Source: Acinetobacter sp. CFCC 10889 (lineage in GTDB: Bacteria > Pseudomonadota > Gammaproteobacteria > Pseudomonadales > Moraxellaceae). From it: DNA of 64,000 nucleotides. Positions 57,075 to 64,000 of this stretch are shown here, one piece after another. The notes under the pieces are model-generated. The model had not been told where the DNA came from. It made no database searches and saw only the letters and a program-made list of their open reading frames with translations. The first letter of the stretch is position 1, and every line of letters begins with the position of its first letter. The translations under genes and the position numbers were made by a program. The stretch is taken from assembly GCF_003268395.1 (NCBI RefSeq), contig NZ_LQXQ01000001.1, forward strand, positions 16,026 to 80,025, in the 5' to 3' direction.

Positions 57075-57578
57075 TTAATGAACACGGAGCAATTCTCCTT
57101 TCACAATCTTGTATGTTCTAGTTTCCTTTACTGACGGACAGCAACTTGGATCATTATCGCCGTATTCTCTATCCACAACCTGTATAGTATTATTTTTAGT
57201 TATTTTTATATCTGGTTGATATGCTGCACTTATCGAATCAAAAAATTTCACTTGCTTATTTTTTTGTCCTAAAAACACCGCTACTTCATTTACATGTGTG
57301 GTTAAATGACAATTAGTTTTTTCACAATAATTTATAGGCACAACATAATCTAAAACACCATCCCCATTTAGATCAGCCTTAATCATCTGCCTTGTGTTTG
57401 CTTCATAGATATAAGGTTCATCATCCCCTGCTTTCTTTGCTTCAGCTATATTTTCAGCATTAATACCTCGCAACTGCTTATTTTTGTATTGATTTACCGC
57501 TTGATCTAACGTTAATGCATGAACCATATTTGCTGTAATAAAAAATATACCGCCTATTAAGAACTTTTTAATGTTCAT
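57075..57578 (-). CDS. Secreted unknown protein with a Ca-binding-like loop
   Basis: A 167-residue protein from MNIKKFLIGGIFFITANMVHA, a signal peptide. The mature part has ADLNGDGVLDYVVPINYCEKTNCHLTTHV, the D-x-N-x-D-G loop of calcium-binding/FG-GAP repeats, and NDPSCCPSVKETRTYKIVKGELL. Similar secreted proteins occur in Acinetobacter chromosomes as small periplasmic proteins. GGGGAA precedes the start. Confidence 0.65.
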   Translation of the reverse strand: MNIKKFLIGGIFFITANMVHALTLDQAVNQYKNKQLRGINAENIAEAKKAGDDEPYIYEANTRQMIKADLNGDGVLDYVVPINYCEKTNCHLTTHVNEVAVFLGQKNKQVKFFDSISAAYQPDIKITKNNTIQVVDREYGDNDPSCCPSVKETRTYKIVKGELLRVH

Positions 57579-57685
57579 CATTTCCCCAAATTCAATAATT
57601 ATTACCCGTATATCATACACAACTACATAAAATATATGAAAAAATAATCTATGATATACATTCCAACTAGAAACAGGCTTATGCA

Positions 57686-58150
57686 ATGAAATATCTACTT
57701 AAAATATCGGCAATATGCCTTGTGTCATCTATCACATTACCAAGTCATGCATATTCACCAAAATTATTGTTATTGGAAGATAATGCGGGACTTTCGCAAA
57801 CATATCTTGACCAAAATTCAAAGAAAAGAGTCGCGAAAGACACTATACAAGTGATGGTTTACTTTAAATCTAATTCACCTGTAACTAGCTATGTTTCTGA
57901 TCCTTATCGCTCATCGATTACAACAACTATTGTTAAATGCAAAAATAAGACTGTAGCTGTAGGTGGTGGTGTTTTTTATGCGGGAAGAACATCAAACAGT
58001 AAAACAGTAGGTCGATTTGATGAAATGACTGTACGTGGTTTTGATGGGGATGATTTAAGAGAATCAACGCACATGTATGATCACCTTTACTATGAATCCA
58101 TTCAAACATCACTAATCAATAGAAAAATATATGATTTCGCCTGTAAATAA
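57686..58150 (+). CDS. Secreted unknown protein
   Basis: A 154-residue protein, MKYLLKISAICLVSSITLPSHA, with a signal peptide, then a beta-rich mature part (IQVMVYFKSNSPVTSYVSDPYRSSITTTIVKCKNKTVAVGGGVFYAG) and one Cys pair (VKCKN...FACK). It is divergent from the two other secreted genes and has its own terminator. Probably periplasmic or surface. Confidence 0.65.
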   Translation: MKYLLKISAICLVSSITLPSHAYSPKLLLLEDNAGLSQTYLDQNSKKRVAKDTIQVMVYFKSNSPVTSYVSDPYRSSITTTIVKCKNKTVAVGGGVFYAGRTSNSKTVGRFDEMTVRGFDGDDLRESTHMYDHLYYESIQTSLINRKIYDFACK

Positions 58151-58156
58151 ATAATA

Positions 58157-58182
58157 AAAGCCCGAAATTAATCGGGCTTTTT
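58157..58182. terminator. Bidirectional terminator
   Basis: AAAAGCCCGAAATTAATCGGGCTTTTTATTT between convergent genes. Confidence 0.85.
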
Positions 58183-58184
58183 AT

Positions 58185-60542
58185 TTAACCTTGCAAGATC
58201 TTAAACCCAATCCCACCACTAAATATATGCGCTAATCCACGATCCGATACATTCTGATTAATACTTGAATCTTGAGCTTGCGCCGTCATCACTGGTGTTG
58301 CTTTGTTGGTAGAGCTTAACGGCGTACGTTCTGGTGCAACTGGCTGAACTTTAGTAATATTAGATGACTGCATTCGATTCATCTGCAAAATAGTCTTTGT
58401 TTTAGGTGTAACATTGGGGTTTAAAACTCTACTTGATATTGGCATTTCTGCATTCTGTGCAAAATCTGCAAGATCTTTAGATGATTTTGGTGTCACCATC
58501 TTACTTTTATTATTTACATTCGCCGTTTGCTGTGGAATTGGAATAACTTCCTTACCTTTAGGCTGCACGGCGGGCGATTGATTGGCTGATTGCTGTTTAA
58601 CTGCCTTTTTATCAACTGTAACAGTACCAACTTTCCAACCTTCTTCTTTTTGCATAGCATCCATAATGATTTTACGTTCTGCCGCCGTATAATCACCCAT
58701 ACGCTTGTTTGAGCCTACAGCATTGGTAATATTTCGGATATATCTAGCAGTATCGTTTTTATCTTCAGGCGGAGCATAGGCTGTAATTGCTTGTGCTAAG
58801 GTCTTATCTCTATACCCTTTCCCTGCACCATAATCTGCTTTTGTCTGCAACTTTCTTGCTATATCTGTGCTTTCAAAAATTAAATACTCTTTAGCCTTTC
58901 TCCCTGTTTCATAGTCTGGGAAAATAGCAAACTGATCTTTCTTATTATTTGGATTATCAGCACCCAAAGCACCAAATTTACGAGATACTGCACCAGGTCG
59001 AATATTGCCTGGATTATTGTTTCTCCAATTACGCGCCCCTGTACGTGTAACTATTGAACCGTCATCCATTCGCAACGTATTAGCCATATTTTTCCCATTT
59101 TTAAAATACGCATTCTCAATACCTACAGCTTTTGAACCATTACCATTAGTAGTAACAACCCCTGATCCCCCCTGACCATAACTTAAAAGATCAACCCCAC
59201 TTACACCCGATCCACCGCCACTATTGCCTGTAGCCTTGTTATATAGATTTCTTGCCCCCGCCTTTATATTACCCGCAATATTTGATGCACCCTGTTTAAT
59301 GTAATCAATACCATTGCTTATCTTTTCTTTAGTATCTTTCACAATCTCTGAGTTTTTAATAGCTTCAGCAATATCTACAATCTTATTGATTGCATCTGTC
59401 CATAAACTTTTAAAAATCCCAACAAAATCAGAATCTTTAAGCTTATCTGTCCATTCACCAACCTTTTTACCAAAGATACCACCTAGATATGCCCCAAGCA
59501 TCCCCCCACCGATTGTCCCCAATGGTCCAAATGCTGATCCAAAAATTGCACCAAGCGCACCACCCGCAAGACTGCCGATACCTTTGCCTTTACCGCCACT
59601 ATCGAGCTTGCCCCATTCAGAAAATAATGAAGCACCACCAAATAACAAGCCAAGCAAAGGAATACGCTTCAATAATCCTTTAAATAATCCCTTTCCGCCT
59701 TTAAACAGATTTCCAAAGAATCCACCGAATAATCCACCACCGCCGCCGCCATTCGCCCGTACAGCATCAATCAGGCGTTTTAACAGCTTATTACGCTCCT
59801 TATCTGACTCTTGCTCACGGCGATTCGCTTGTTGTTGTTCTTCAGGTAGCGTCTGTTCATTGCGATTCTTACGCATACGACCACGAAAAACACCGATAGC
59901 CCTTGAAGTCATCTTGCCAAAGATATTGCCCACTGGGGAAACAACATCTTTTAACTCATTCAATGCATCTATTGTTGGATCATATCCTTTGGTATCAGTA
60001 TTAACACCTGAACTACTACCATTTTTAAAAAAGTCCTTAAACTTATCTAAAATTGTCTTATCTTTAGCAGTAAAACGACCTTTACTGTCCCGATCTTGAT
60101 TTGATCTCTCACGTTCCTGTTGTGCGCGTTCTTCAGCTTGACTATGCACTCTGCTACGCCGTGTTGGATTAGGGTTCGGATCTTCAGCATCTCGGCTTGG
60201 GCGTGGGCGATTAGACTTGCTATTGCTATCAGCATTGCGTGAAGGTCTTGAGCTTGCACGACCAGTACCCGTACTAGGGCTTGGCTGTGCATTATTTTGT
60301 GTATTTGCGCCGTTGGACTGGCTTGCTGCATCCTTTGCTTTCTTATTTTGCTTGATATAGTCCTGTAGCGTTTTATTCAGCGTATCCGATTGGGCTTGAC
60401 CCGCTTCCGACATACGGCGCATTTCAGCCTTTAAAAACTCTAAGATTTTTTCCGTGTTTTCATGTGTATTTTCTACACCATCTCTAATCTGTTTGAGTCG
60501 TAACTCACCCAAAATAAAGCCTTGATGATCTGTATTCAGCAT
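58185..60542 (-). CDS. Tape measure-like protein with lytic transglycosylase-like domain
   Basis: A 785-residue protein. Residues ~1-160 are Glu/Lys/Gln/Ser-rich, ~280-390 carry Gly/Phe/Leu-rich membrane-like stretches (GLLKRIPLLGLLFGGASLF, GSLAGGALGAIFGSAFGPLGTIGGGMLGAYLGGIFG), as in tape measures that form an inner-membrane channel. Residues ~500-620 (ARNWRNNNPGNIRPG, QFAIFPDYETGRKAKEYLIFES, LAQAITAYAPPEDKNDTARYI) match virion transglycosylase-like domains such as P1 Sit. The C-terminus is disordered. Leader element 62 nt upstream. Confidence 0.7.
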   Translation of the reverse strand: MLNTDHQGFILGELRLKQIRDGVENTHENTEKILEFLKAEMRRMSEAGQAQSDTLNKTLQDYIKQNKKAKDAASQSNGANTQNNAQPSPSTGTGRASSRPSRNADSNSKSNRPRPSRDAEDPNPNPTRRSRVHSQAEERAQQERERSNQDRDSKGRFTAKDKTILDKFKDFFKNGSSSGVNTDTKGYDPTIDALNELKDVVSPVGNIFGKMTSRAIGVFRGRMRKNRNEQTLPEEQQQANRREQESDKERNKLLKRLIDAVRANGGGGGGLFGGFFGNLFKGGKGLFKGLLKRIPLLGLLFGGASLFSEWGKLDSGGKGKGIGSLAGGALGAIFGSAFGPLGTIGGGMLGAYLGGIFGKKVGEWTDKLKDSDFVGIFKSLWTDAINKIVDIAEAIKNSEIVKDTKEKISNGIDYIKQGASNIAGNIKAGARNLYNKATGNSGGGSGVSGVDLLSYGQGGSGVVTTNGNGSKAVGIENAYFKNGKNMANTLRMDDGSIVTRTGARNWRNNNPGNIRPGAVSRKFGALGADNPNNKKDQFAIFPDYETGRKAKEYLIFESTDIARKLQTKADYGAGKGYRDKTLAQAITAYAPPEDKNDTARYIRNITNAVGSNKRMGDYTAAERKIIMDAMQKEEGWKVGTVTVDKKAVKQQSANQSPAVQPKGKEVIPIPQQTANVNNKSKMVTPKSSKDLADFAQNAEMPISSRVLNPNVTPKTKTILQMNRMQSSNITKVQPVAPERTPLSSTNKATPVMTAQAQDSSINQNVSDRGLAHIFSGGIGFKILQG

Positions 60543-60593
60543 GACTGCATTCCTCTACTATTTGGATGCAGTATTGGTTTTATTTGATCAGGC

Positions 60594-60611
60594 TTTTTCT
60601 CGATATTCCTT
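60594..60611 (-). promoter_or_regulatory. AGGAATA late leader element
   Basis: AAAGGAATATCGAGAAAAAG, 62 nt before the 60542 start. ACTGCAT (60544-60550) pairs with ATGCAGT (60566-60572), with AGAGGAA in the loop as ribosome site. Confidence 0.65.
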
Positions 60612-60628
60612 TAAAAAATAGGCAAAAA

Positions 60629-60652
60629 AATACCCGTTCGGGAACGGGTATA
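60629..60652 (-). terminator. Terminator after the terminase-small-like gene
   Basis: ATACCCGTTC/GAACGGGTAT hairpin with a T-run on the minus strand. The ~100 bp between it and the 60752 stop shows no gene. Confidence 0.8.
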
Positions 60653-60751
60653 TAAGCAGGAAAACAGATAGCATCTTTGTGTTATCTGACAAAGCAATTA
60701 TACACTAACAGATATAAATCAACAACTTGAAGTACAATTAATTACAAAATC

Positions 60752-61687
60752 TTATACATCATTTTCTATATCTTCATATTCAGCTTCGCTTATATCGTCA
60801 TCCAACAAGCCCATTTCTTGCATCTGCCTTTGCTGTTCTTCCTCAATCTCTCTTTCAAAATCACCAGACTCTAACATTACACGGCGTTCCATCATTTCGA
60901 TATTACGCTGTTTCAGTTCTAACATCTGCTGTTCATACGCCGTATCATCATTTAGATCTGTTAAACGTCCCGCCGTTTCAGGTTCACGGGTATCTTCTGA
61001 AGTAATGCCATAGAACAATATATCCATCTTTGCTTGTTTCTCTAACGCATTTGTTAAAAACATAATTGGCTCACCTAAGCCCAGTGCCATGCCGTATGAT
61101 TTTTCGATGAGTTCTTTATCTTCGGGTTCTGCTTCCGCTTGGAAAGTACGATCCAACATTAATGTTTTATTTATGACAATTTCATCAATGATATGCATGG
61201 TTAAATGCTGCAACTGATCATTCATATTTCTGTTTCTGCGGATCACATCGGCTATTTTGAGCTTGCGTCTACTGGTTGTAGACAGCAACTTTTTGACTCC
61301 ACTTAAAGCCTGTGAAACTATTTCATTTCTGCGTGAAACATACAGGTCTTTATCTGTTAAAAAACCTGTATCATCTTGATTTATAGTATTTTTCTTATCT
61401 TCAATTGTCGCCGTATCTAAACTATTACGGGCTTTTTTCATTAATTTGTATAGCTGTGCATTGGTCTTTTGGCTGATATTCTGTGGTCGCTCCCAACCCT
61501 CCTTTTCAGCCCGTGTTACCACTGTACGGCGGTTCGGTAGTTTGGTTTCCCCTAAAAACTCGCCAACAATTTCAACAATACGCTCAACTGTTGATTCGCC
61601 GTCTGCTTCATAGACTGTACGCACACAAAACCAAATCTCATCCGAATAGTTGGATCTCGGTTTTCGCTTTGGCTTATTATCAGTCAT
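60752..61687 (-). CDS. Terminase small subunit-like (PacA-like) protein
   Basis: A 311-residue protein. The N-terminal ~60 residues include LPNRRTVVTRAEKEGWERP, a helix-turn-helix common to terminase small subunits. The rest is helical (VSQALSGVKKLLSTTSRRKLKIADVIRRN, MFLTNALEKQAKMDILFYG) and ends in a Glu/Gln-rich coil (LKQRNIEMMERRVMLESGDFEREIEEEQQRQMQEMG). In P1 PacA, which marks the pac site, is a similar helical protein. Far from terL, so the call is tentative. Confidence 0.5.
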   Translation of the reverse strand: MTDNKPKRKPRSNYSDEIWFCVRTVYEADGESTVERIVEIVGEFLGETKLPNRRTVVTRAEKEGWERPQNISQKTNAQLYKLMKKARNSLDTATIEDKKNTINQDDTGFLTDKDLYVSRRNEIVSQALSGVKKLLSTTSRRKLKIADVIRRNRNMNDQLQHLTMHIIDEIVINKTLMLDRTFQAEAEPEDKELIEKSYGMALGLGEPIMFLTNALEKQAKMDILFYGITSEDTREPETAGRLTDLNDDTAYEQQMLELKQRNIEMMERRVMLESGDFEREIEEEQQRQMQEMGLLDDDISEAEYEDIENDV

Positions 61688-61710
61688 GTTTCATCCCTGA
61701 TCAATCAAAA

Positions 61711-63027
61711 TTATGCACGACTGGCTTTAACTCGCTTATTTTTACCTTTTTTGTGAAATGCGTTATTTTCATATTCCTCAATGACTTCAATAATATTGAG
61801 TTCCGCATAGCGATGAAAGCGGGCAATCAGCATATCAAATGCCTGTATTTCAGCCATTAAACTAAATGCCATTTCCAACACTTCAGGATAAGAAGTCGAA
61901 AATTGACGATCTGCCCTGTGTACCAAAATTGCATCTACAAGTTTTTGTGCGTAAAGCTTGAGTAATTCACCGTGATATTTAGGAAAATGGTCTAAAAGAG
62001 AACATAAATCTTTGCTTAGGCTATTAGCCATCTCTAGGGCTGCATTTCTCATGCTCTGGATAATAATGCCATTGTGCGATGACGGCGTATTCAGTTCGAC
62101 TTCATTACTAATCCCTGCAATAAAATCTAAGCTGCAATCATATAATTTGGCAATTTTGATCATAATCGGCAAAGGGAACGAGCGTGCGCCGCTTTCAAGT
62201 TCTACAATACGATTATTAAAGGTTTCTTCTTTGTAGTTCCATACTTTCTGCATCACCACATCACGATTAATACCCGCCCATTCACGTGCTATTTTGCTGT
62301 TATAGCCCACCATTGCATTAAACTTCTCATCACATGGCAATTCATGTTTATTTGCCTGTAATCGCTCTGGTTCGCTTAATTCCTTATCATCTGTCAAGCG
62401 TGTGCCTAACTGTTCTTGTTCTTCTTGTTTTTTATCTTCGATTTGTTGAATAAGGTTTAATTCAGCATAACGATAGTAACGGCGTGATGCCTCCTCAAAA
62501 TCTGCCACTTTCTCTTTTAGATCATTGGATAGGTCTACAATGTTTGGATAGTTTGCGCTAAATACCAGGTCTTTATTTTTTTGCTTATCAATTGCTGTAA
62601 TTGTTCGTTTTGCAGTGTTATGTAGCAACTCTCCACGTTGTTTCGGAATCGAGCTTAAAACCTCATTTAATTTTTCACTGATACGATCAGTTATTTCAGT
62701 TGTTGTACTTTCGATTGCGCCCAATATTGTACTTTTTTTCTCAACAATATTAATTTCAATATGCGGACTTAGCCCAGTTAGAAAGTTTAAGCTGCACTTG
62801 TATAACAGTGAAAGTCTTACCAAATGAGCAAAAGTGCATGTCTTATGCCCGTTTTCTAAATCACTTAGGTTTTTAAGCTGCACTTTTAACTTATCGCCTG
62901 TAATCTCATATAACAGGGACATAACATCCAAACGTGAATAGCCTGATACTTCCCGTGCTATACGGCAATTTCTACCAATAGTCGTCCACAACTCATCGTA
63001 TTTTGGCAGTTTAATTTCACTCATCAT
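61711..63027 (-). CDS. Duplicated HTH (XRE-type) regulator
   Basis: A 438-residue protein made of two ~200-residue copies. Copy 1: NCRIAREVSGYSRLDVMSLLYEITGDKL...LSDLENGHKTCTFAHLVRLSLLYKCSLNFLTGLSPHIE...RYYRYAELNLIQQIED. Copy 2: NSKIAREWAGINRDVVMQKVWNYKEETF...IVELESGARSFPLPIMIKIAKLYDCSLDFIAGISNEVE...RFHRYAELNIIEVIEE. Each copy has an XRE-like helix-turn-helix and a helical dimer-like part, so one chain may act as a covalent dimer. It is a candidate regulator of the AGGAATA or TATTCC sites, but no binding data exist. Confidence 0.65.
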   Translation of the reverse strand: MMSEIKLPKYDELWTTIGRNCRIAREVSGYSRLDVMSLLYEITGDKLKVQLKNLSDLENGHKTCTFAHLVRLSLLYKCSLNFLTGLSPHIEINIVEKKSTILGAIESTTTEITDRISEKLNEVLSSIPKQRGELLHNTAKRTITAIDKQKNKDLVFSANYPNIVDLSNDLKEKVADFEEASRRYYRYAELNLIQQIEDKKQEEQEQLGTRLTDDKELSEPERLQANKHELPCDEKFNAMVGYNSKIAREWAGINRDVVMQKVWNYKEETFNNRIVELESGARSFPLPIMIKIAKLYDCSLDFIAGISNEVELNTPSSHNGIIIQSMRNAALEMANSLSKDLCSLLDHFPKYHGELLKLYAQKLVDAILVHRADRQFSTSYPEVLEMAFSLMAEIQAFDMLIARFHRYAELNIIEVIEEYENNAFHKKGKNKRVKASRA

Positions 63028-63491
63028 TTGATCCCTAAATAATCTTTGATTTCTTTGATCGTTTCAGCAACGGTGCGACAAACCAGAACCTTATTCCCCA
63101 TTTCTTCAAGCAATTTCATTTGAACTTTCTGTTCTGGACGAACTCGACCATTTTTTGTTTTTTGTTCTATGTATAAACTGCCATAGCCTTGTCTTGGTAC
63201 TGGCAATAACCAGTCTGGTGTACCCGCAATAACGCCCATTTTTTTAAATTTTGAACCTTCAGAATCGGATCTATTACCACCATTAGGGATATGTCGAATA
63301 ATTTCACTCACACGGTAGCCGTTATATCGAATGTAATGGCATTCTTCAAATACTTGCATTTGAATATCATCTTCTTGTGGTTCTAATCCAAGTGCCGCAC
63401 GTTCTGACACAGAATATCTAGTTTTACTTGGTACTGGTGCTTTAACCGTGAATATATCTTTTGGTCTATATGGTCTAACACGCTTAACCAT
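63024..63491 (-). CDS. VRR-NUC nuclease
   Basis: A 155-residue protein. HIPNGGNRSDSEGSKFKKMGVIAGTPDWLLPVPRQGYGSLYIEQKTKNGRVRPEQKVQMKLLEEMGNKVLVCRTVAETIKEIKDYL shows the VRR-NUC core: N-G-x-R, G-x-P-D, E-x-K, Q, and the final VCRTVAE strand. A PD-(D/E)XK-type phage nuclease, probably for DNA processing in replication or recombination. Overlaps the regulator start at ATGATG. Confidence 0.88.
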   Translation of the reverse strand: MVKRVRPYRPKDIFTVKAPVPSKTRYSVSERAALGLEPQEDDIQMQVFEECHYIRYNGYRVSEIIRHIPNGGNRSDSEGSKFKKMGVIAGTPDWLLPVPRQGYGSLYIEQKTKNGRVRPEQKVQMKLLEEMGNKVLVCRTVAETIKEIKDYLGIK

Positions 63492-63512
63492 TCATTACGT
63501 CCAAATAACAAA

Positions 63513-63530
63513 AAGGAATATTAAGGAATA
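63513..63530. promoter_or_regulatory. Direct AGGAATA repeats before the VRR-NUC gene
   Basis: AAGGAATATT AAGGAATAAT, two copies 10 bp apart, on the + strand, opposite in orientation to the late elements. They could be operator sites for the VRR-NUC/regulator operon. Confidence 0.4.
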
Positions 63531-63590
63531 ATTATTACATAATTTATTCTGAAAGTAATATAAAAGAATATTTTAATTTCTTAATAGTTA

Positions 63591-63623
63591 AAAAAAACCT
63601 TCCGAATTGGGGAACTCGGAAGG
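63591..63623 (-). terminator. Minus-strand terminator in the 63.5-63.85 kb gap
   Basis: CCTTCCGA (63598-63605) pairs with TCGGAAGG (63616-63623), with TTTTTTT on the minus strand. It would stop transcription coming from the right. Confidence 0.65.
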
Positions 63624-63733
63624 CAGAAAAAAGCGCACATATCTTAAATATTCAAGGCTTATCTACCGACAATCCCTGAAATCCTGCTTACTTTTATTAA
63701 AGTGAGTACAACACTTAACAGGACTTTTCAAAT

Positions 63734-63751
63734 ATATTCCAAAAGGAATAT
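63734..63751. promoter_or_regulatory. Palindromic operator candidate ATATTCC-N4-GGAATAT
   Basis: Perfect 7+7 palindrome with an AAAA spacer; same spacing as 3141-3156. It lies upstream of the partial gene at the right edge and within the ~350-bp gap, which otherwise holds only the terminator at 63591 and AT-rich sequence. Confidence 0.45.
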
Positions 63752-63848
63752 TTAGGCAAGTATTTATTCTTTTTAAGTTGAGGTAAATTATTAAATTTAA
63801 TTTGTTATGATTGGTATGCTAATTAAAATTTCTTTATGGATCATTGTC

Positions 63849-64000
63849 TTGAAAAAATTAAGCTTAAAAGAATTTGTAAAAAAGGCTAAAACTGTTCACG
63901 GTAAAAAATATGATTACTCTGAATCTGTCTATGAAGGCTCACTAAAAAAAATAAAAATTATATGCCCCATTCACGGCGCATTTGAGCAAATTGCAAATTA
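63849..64000 (+). CDS. Partial gene at the right edge, homing-nuclease-associated type
   Basis: Frame from TTG at 63849 (GGA 8 nt before it; an in-frame ATG at 63816 lacks a clear site) reads KKLSLKEFVKKAKTVHGKKYDYSE and VYEGSLKKIKIICPIHGAFEQIAN, open to the edge. The HG-KYDYS and ICP-HG-F-Q pattern is typical of phage-borne zinc-binding proteins often linked to HNH or VSR-like endonucleases. The catalytic part would lie beyond the window. Confidence 0.6.
   Translation, partial: MKKLSLKEFVKKAKTVHGKKYDYSESVYEGSLKKIKIICPIHGAFEQIAN

Noticed and set aside
61770..61790. TATTCCT inside the double-HTH gene
   Set aside because: It is in coding sequence, not upstream of an operon start.
1..64000. 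tRNA or rRNA genes
   Set aside because: No cloverleaf or rRNA-like sequence was noticed on either strand by eye.

Overview
The window looks like roughly half of a large temperate phage-plasmid with a contractile tail and P1-like organisation, from an Acinetobacter-type host. Evidence is the low GC content, a plasmid partition operon (parA, partly outside the window, plus a partner protein) and a serine recombinase at the left edge. These sit next to a full set of myovirus genes: terminase, portal, capsid, sheath, gp25-like and J-like baseplate proteins, spike, tail fibre and tape measure. There is also a giant DarB-like methylase-helicase. Host assignment is by general resemblance; no database was used.

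Layout. 0-2.4 kb (+ strand): partition, recombinase, NUDIX hydrolase. 2.4-9.7 kb (- strand): two paralogous late genes, lysis cassette (membrane proteins plus GH24 endolysin), two virion-type proteins, and an intergenic small-RNA locus carrying type I-F CRISPR repeat mimics. 9.7-20.1 kb: DarB-like protein and two accompanying large proteins. 20.2-28.6 kb: portal, tube-like proteins, spike and baseplate. 28.8-29.6 kb: hicAB toxin-antitoxin. 29.6-34.3 kb: sheath and major capsid, the latter apparently frameshifted. 34.4-46.9 kb: fibres, structural proteins, an inactive permuted terminase paralog, intein-containing terminase, protease and a cytosine methyltransferase. 47-55.3 kb: a tightly packed operon of small accessory (probably early) genes, many with zinc motifs. 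55.5-56.5 kb: a C4-like antisense RNA and BRO-N antirepressor. 56.6-58.2 kb: three secreted-protein genes. 58.2-63.5 kb: tape measure/transglycosylase, small-terminase-like protein, double-HTH protein and VRR-NUC nuclease.

Control. Almost every late operon on the minus strand carries a TAGGAATA-type element (AGGAATA, then Y-C-N-AAAAACG) starting 61-72 nt before the first start codon, usually followed by a stem-loop that includes or abuts the ribosome-binding site. This looks like a phage-specific late promoter or operator with a structured leader. A second dispersed family, tandem AATCATAT octamers, lies in six intergenic spots and could be partition or repressor sites.

Most notable: (1) a promoter-to-terminator small RNA at about 7.8-8.0 kb whose first nucleotides form a type I-F CRISPR repeat, then a 32-nt spacer and a second repeat, a candidate RNA anti-CRISPR or phage mini-array; (2) a circularly permuted terminase paralog with both active sites destroyed, next to the real terminase; (3) the late leader element; (4) a C4-type RNA switch; (5) a mini-intein in the Walker A motif of the terminase.
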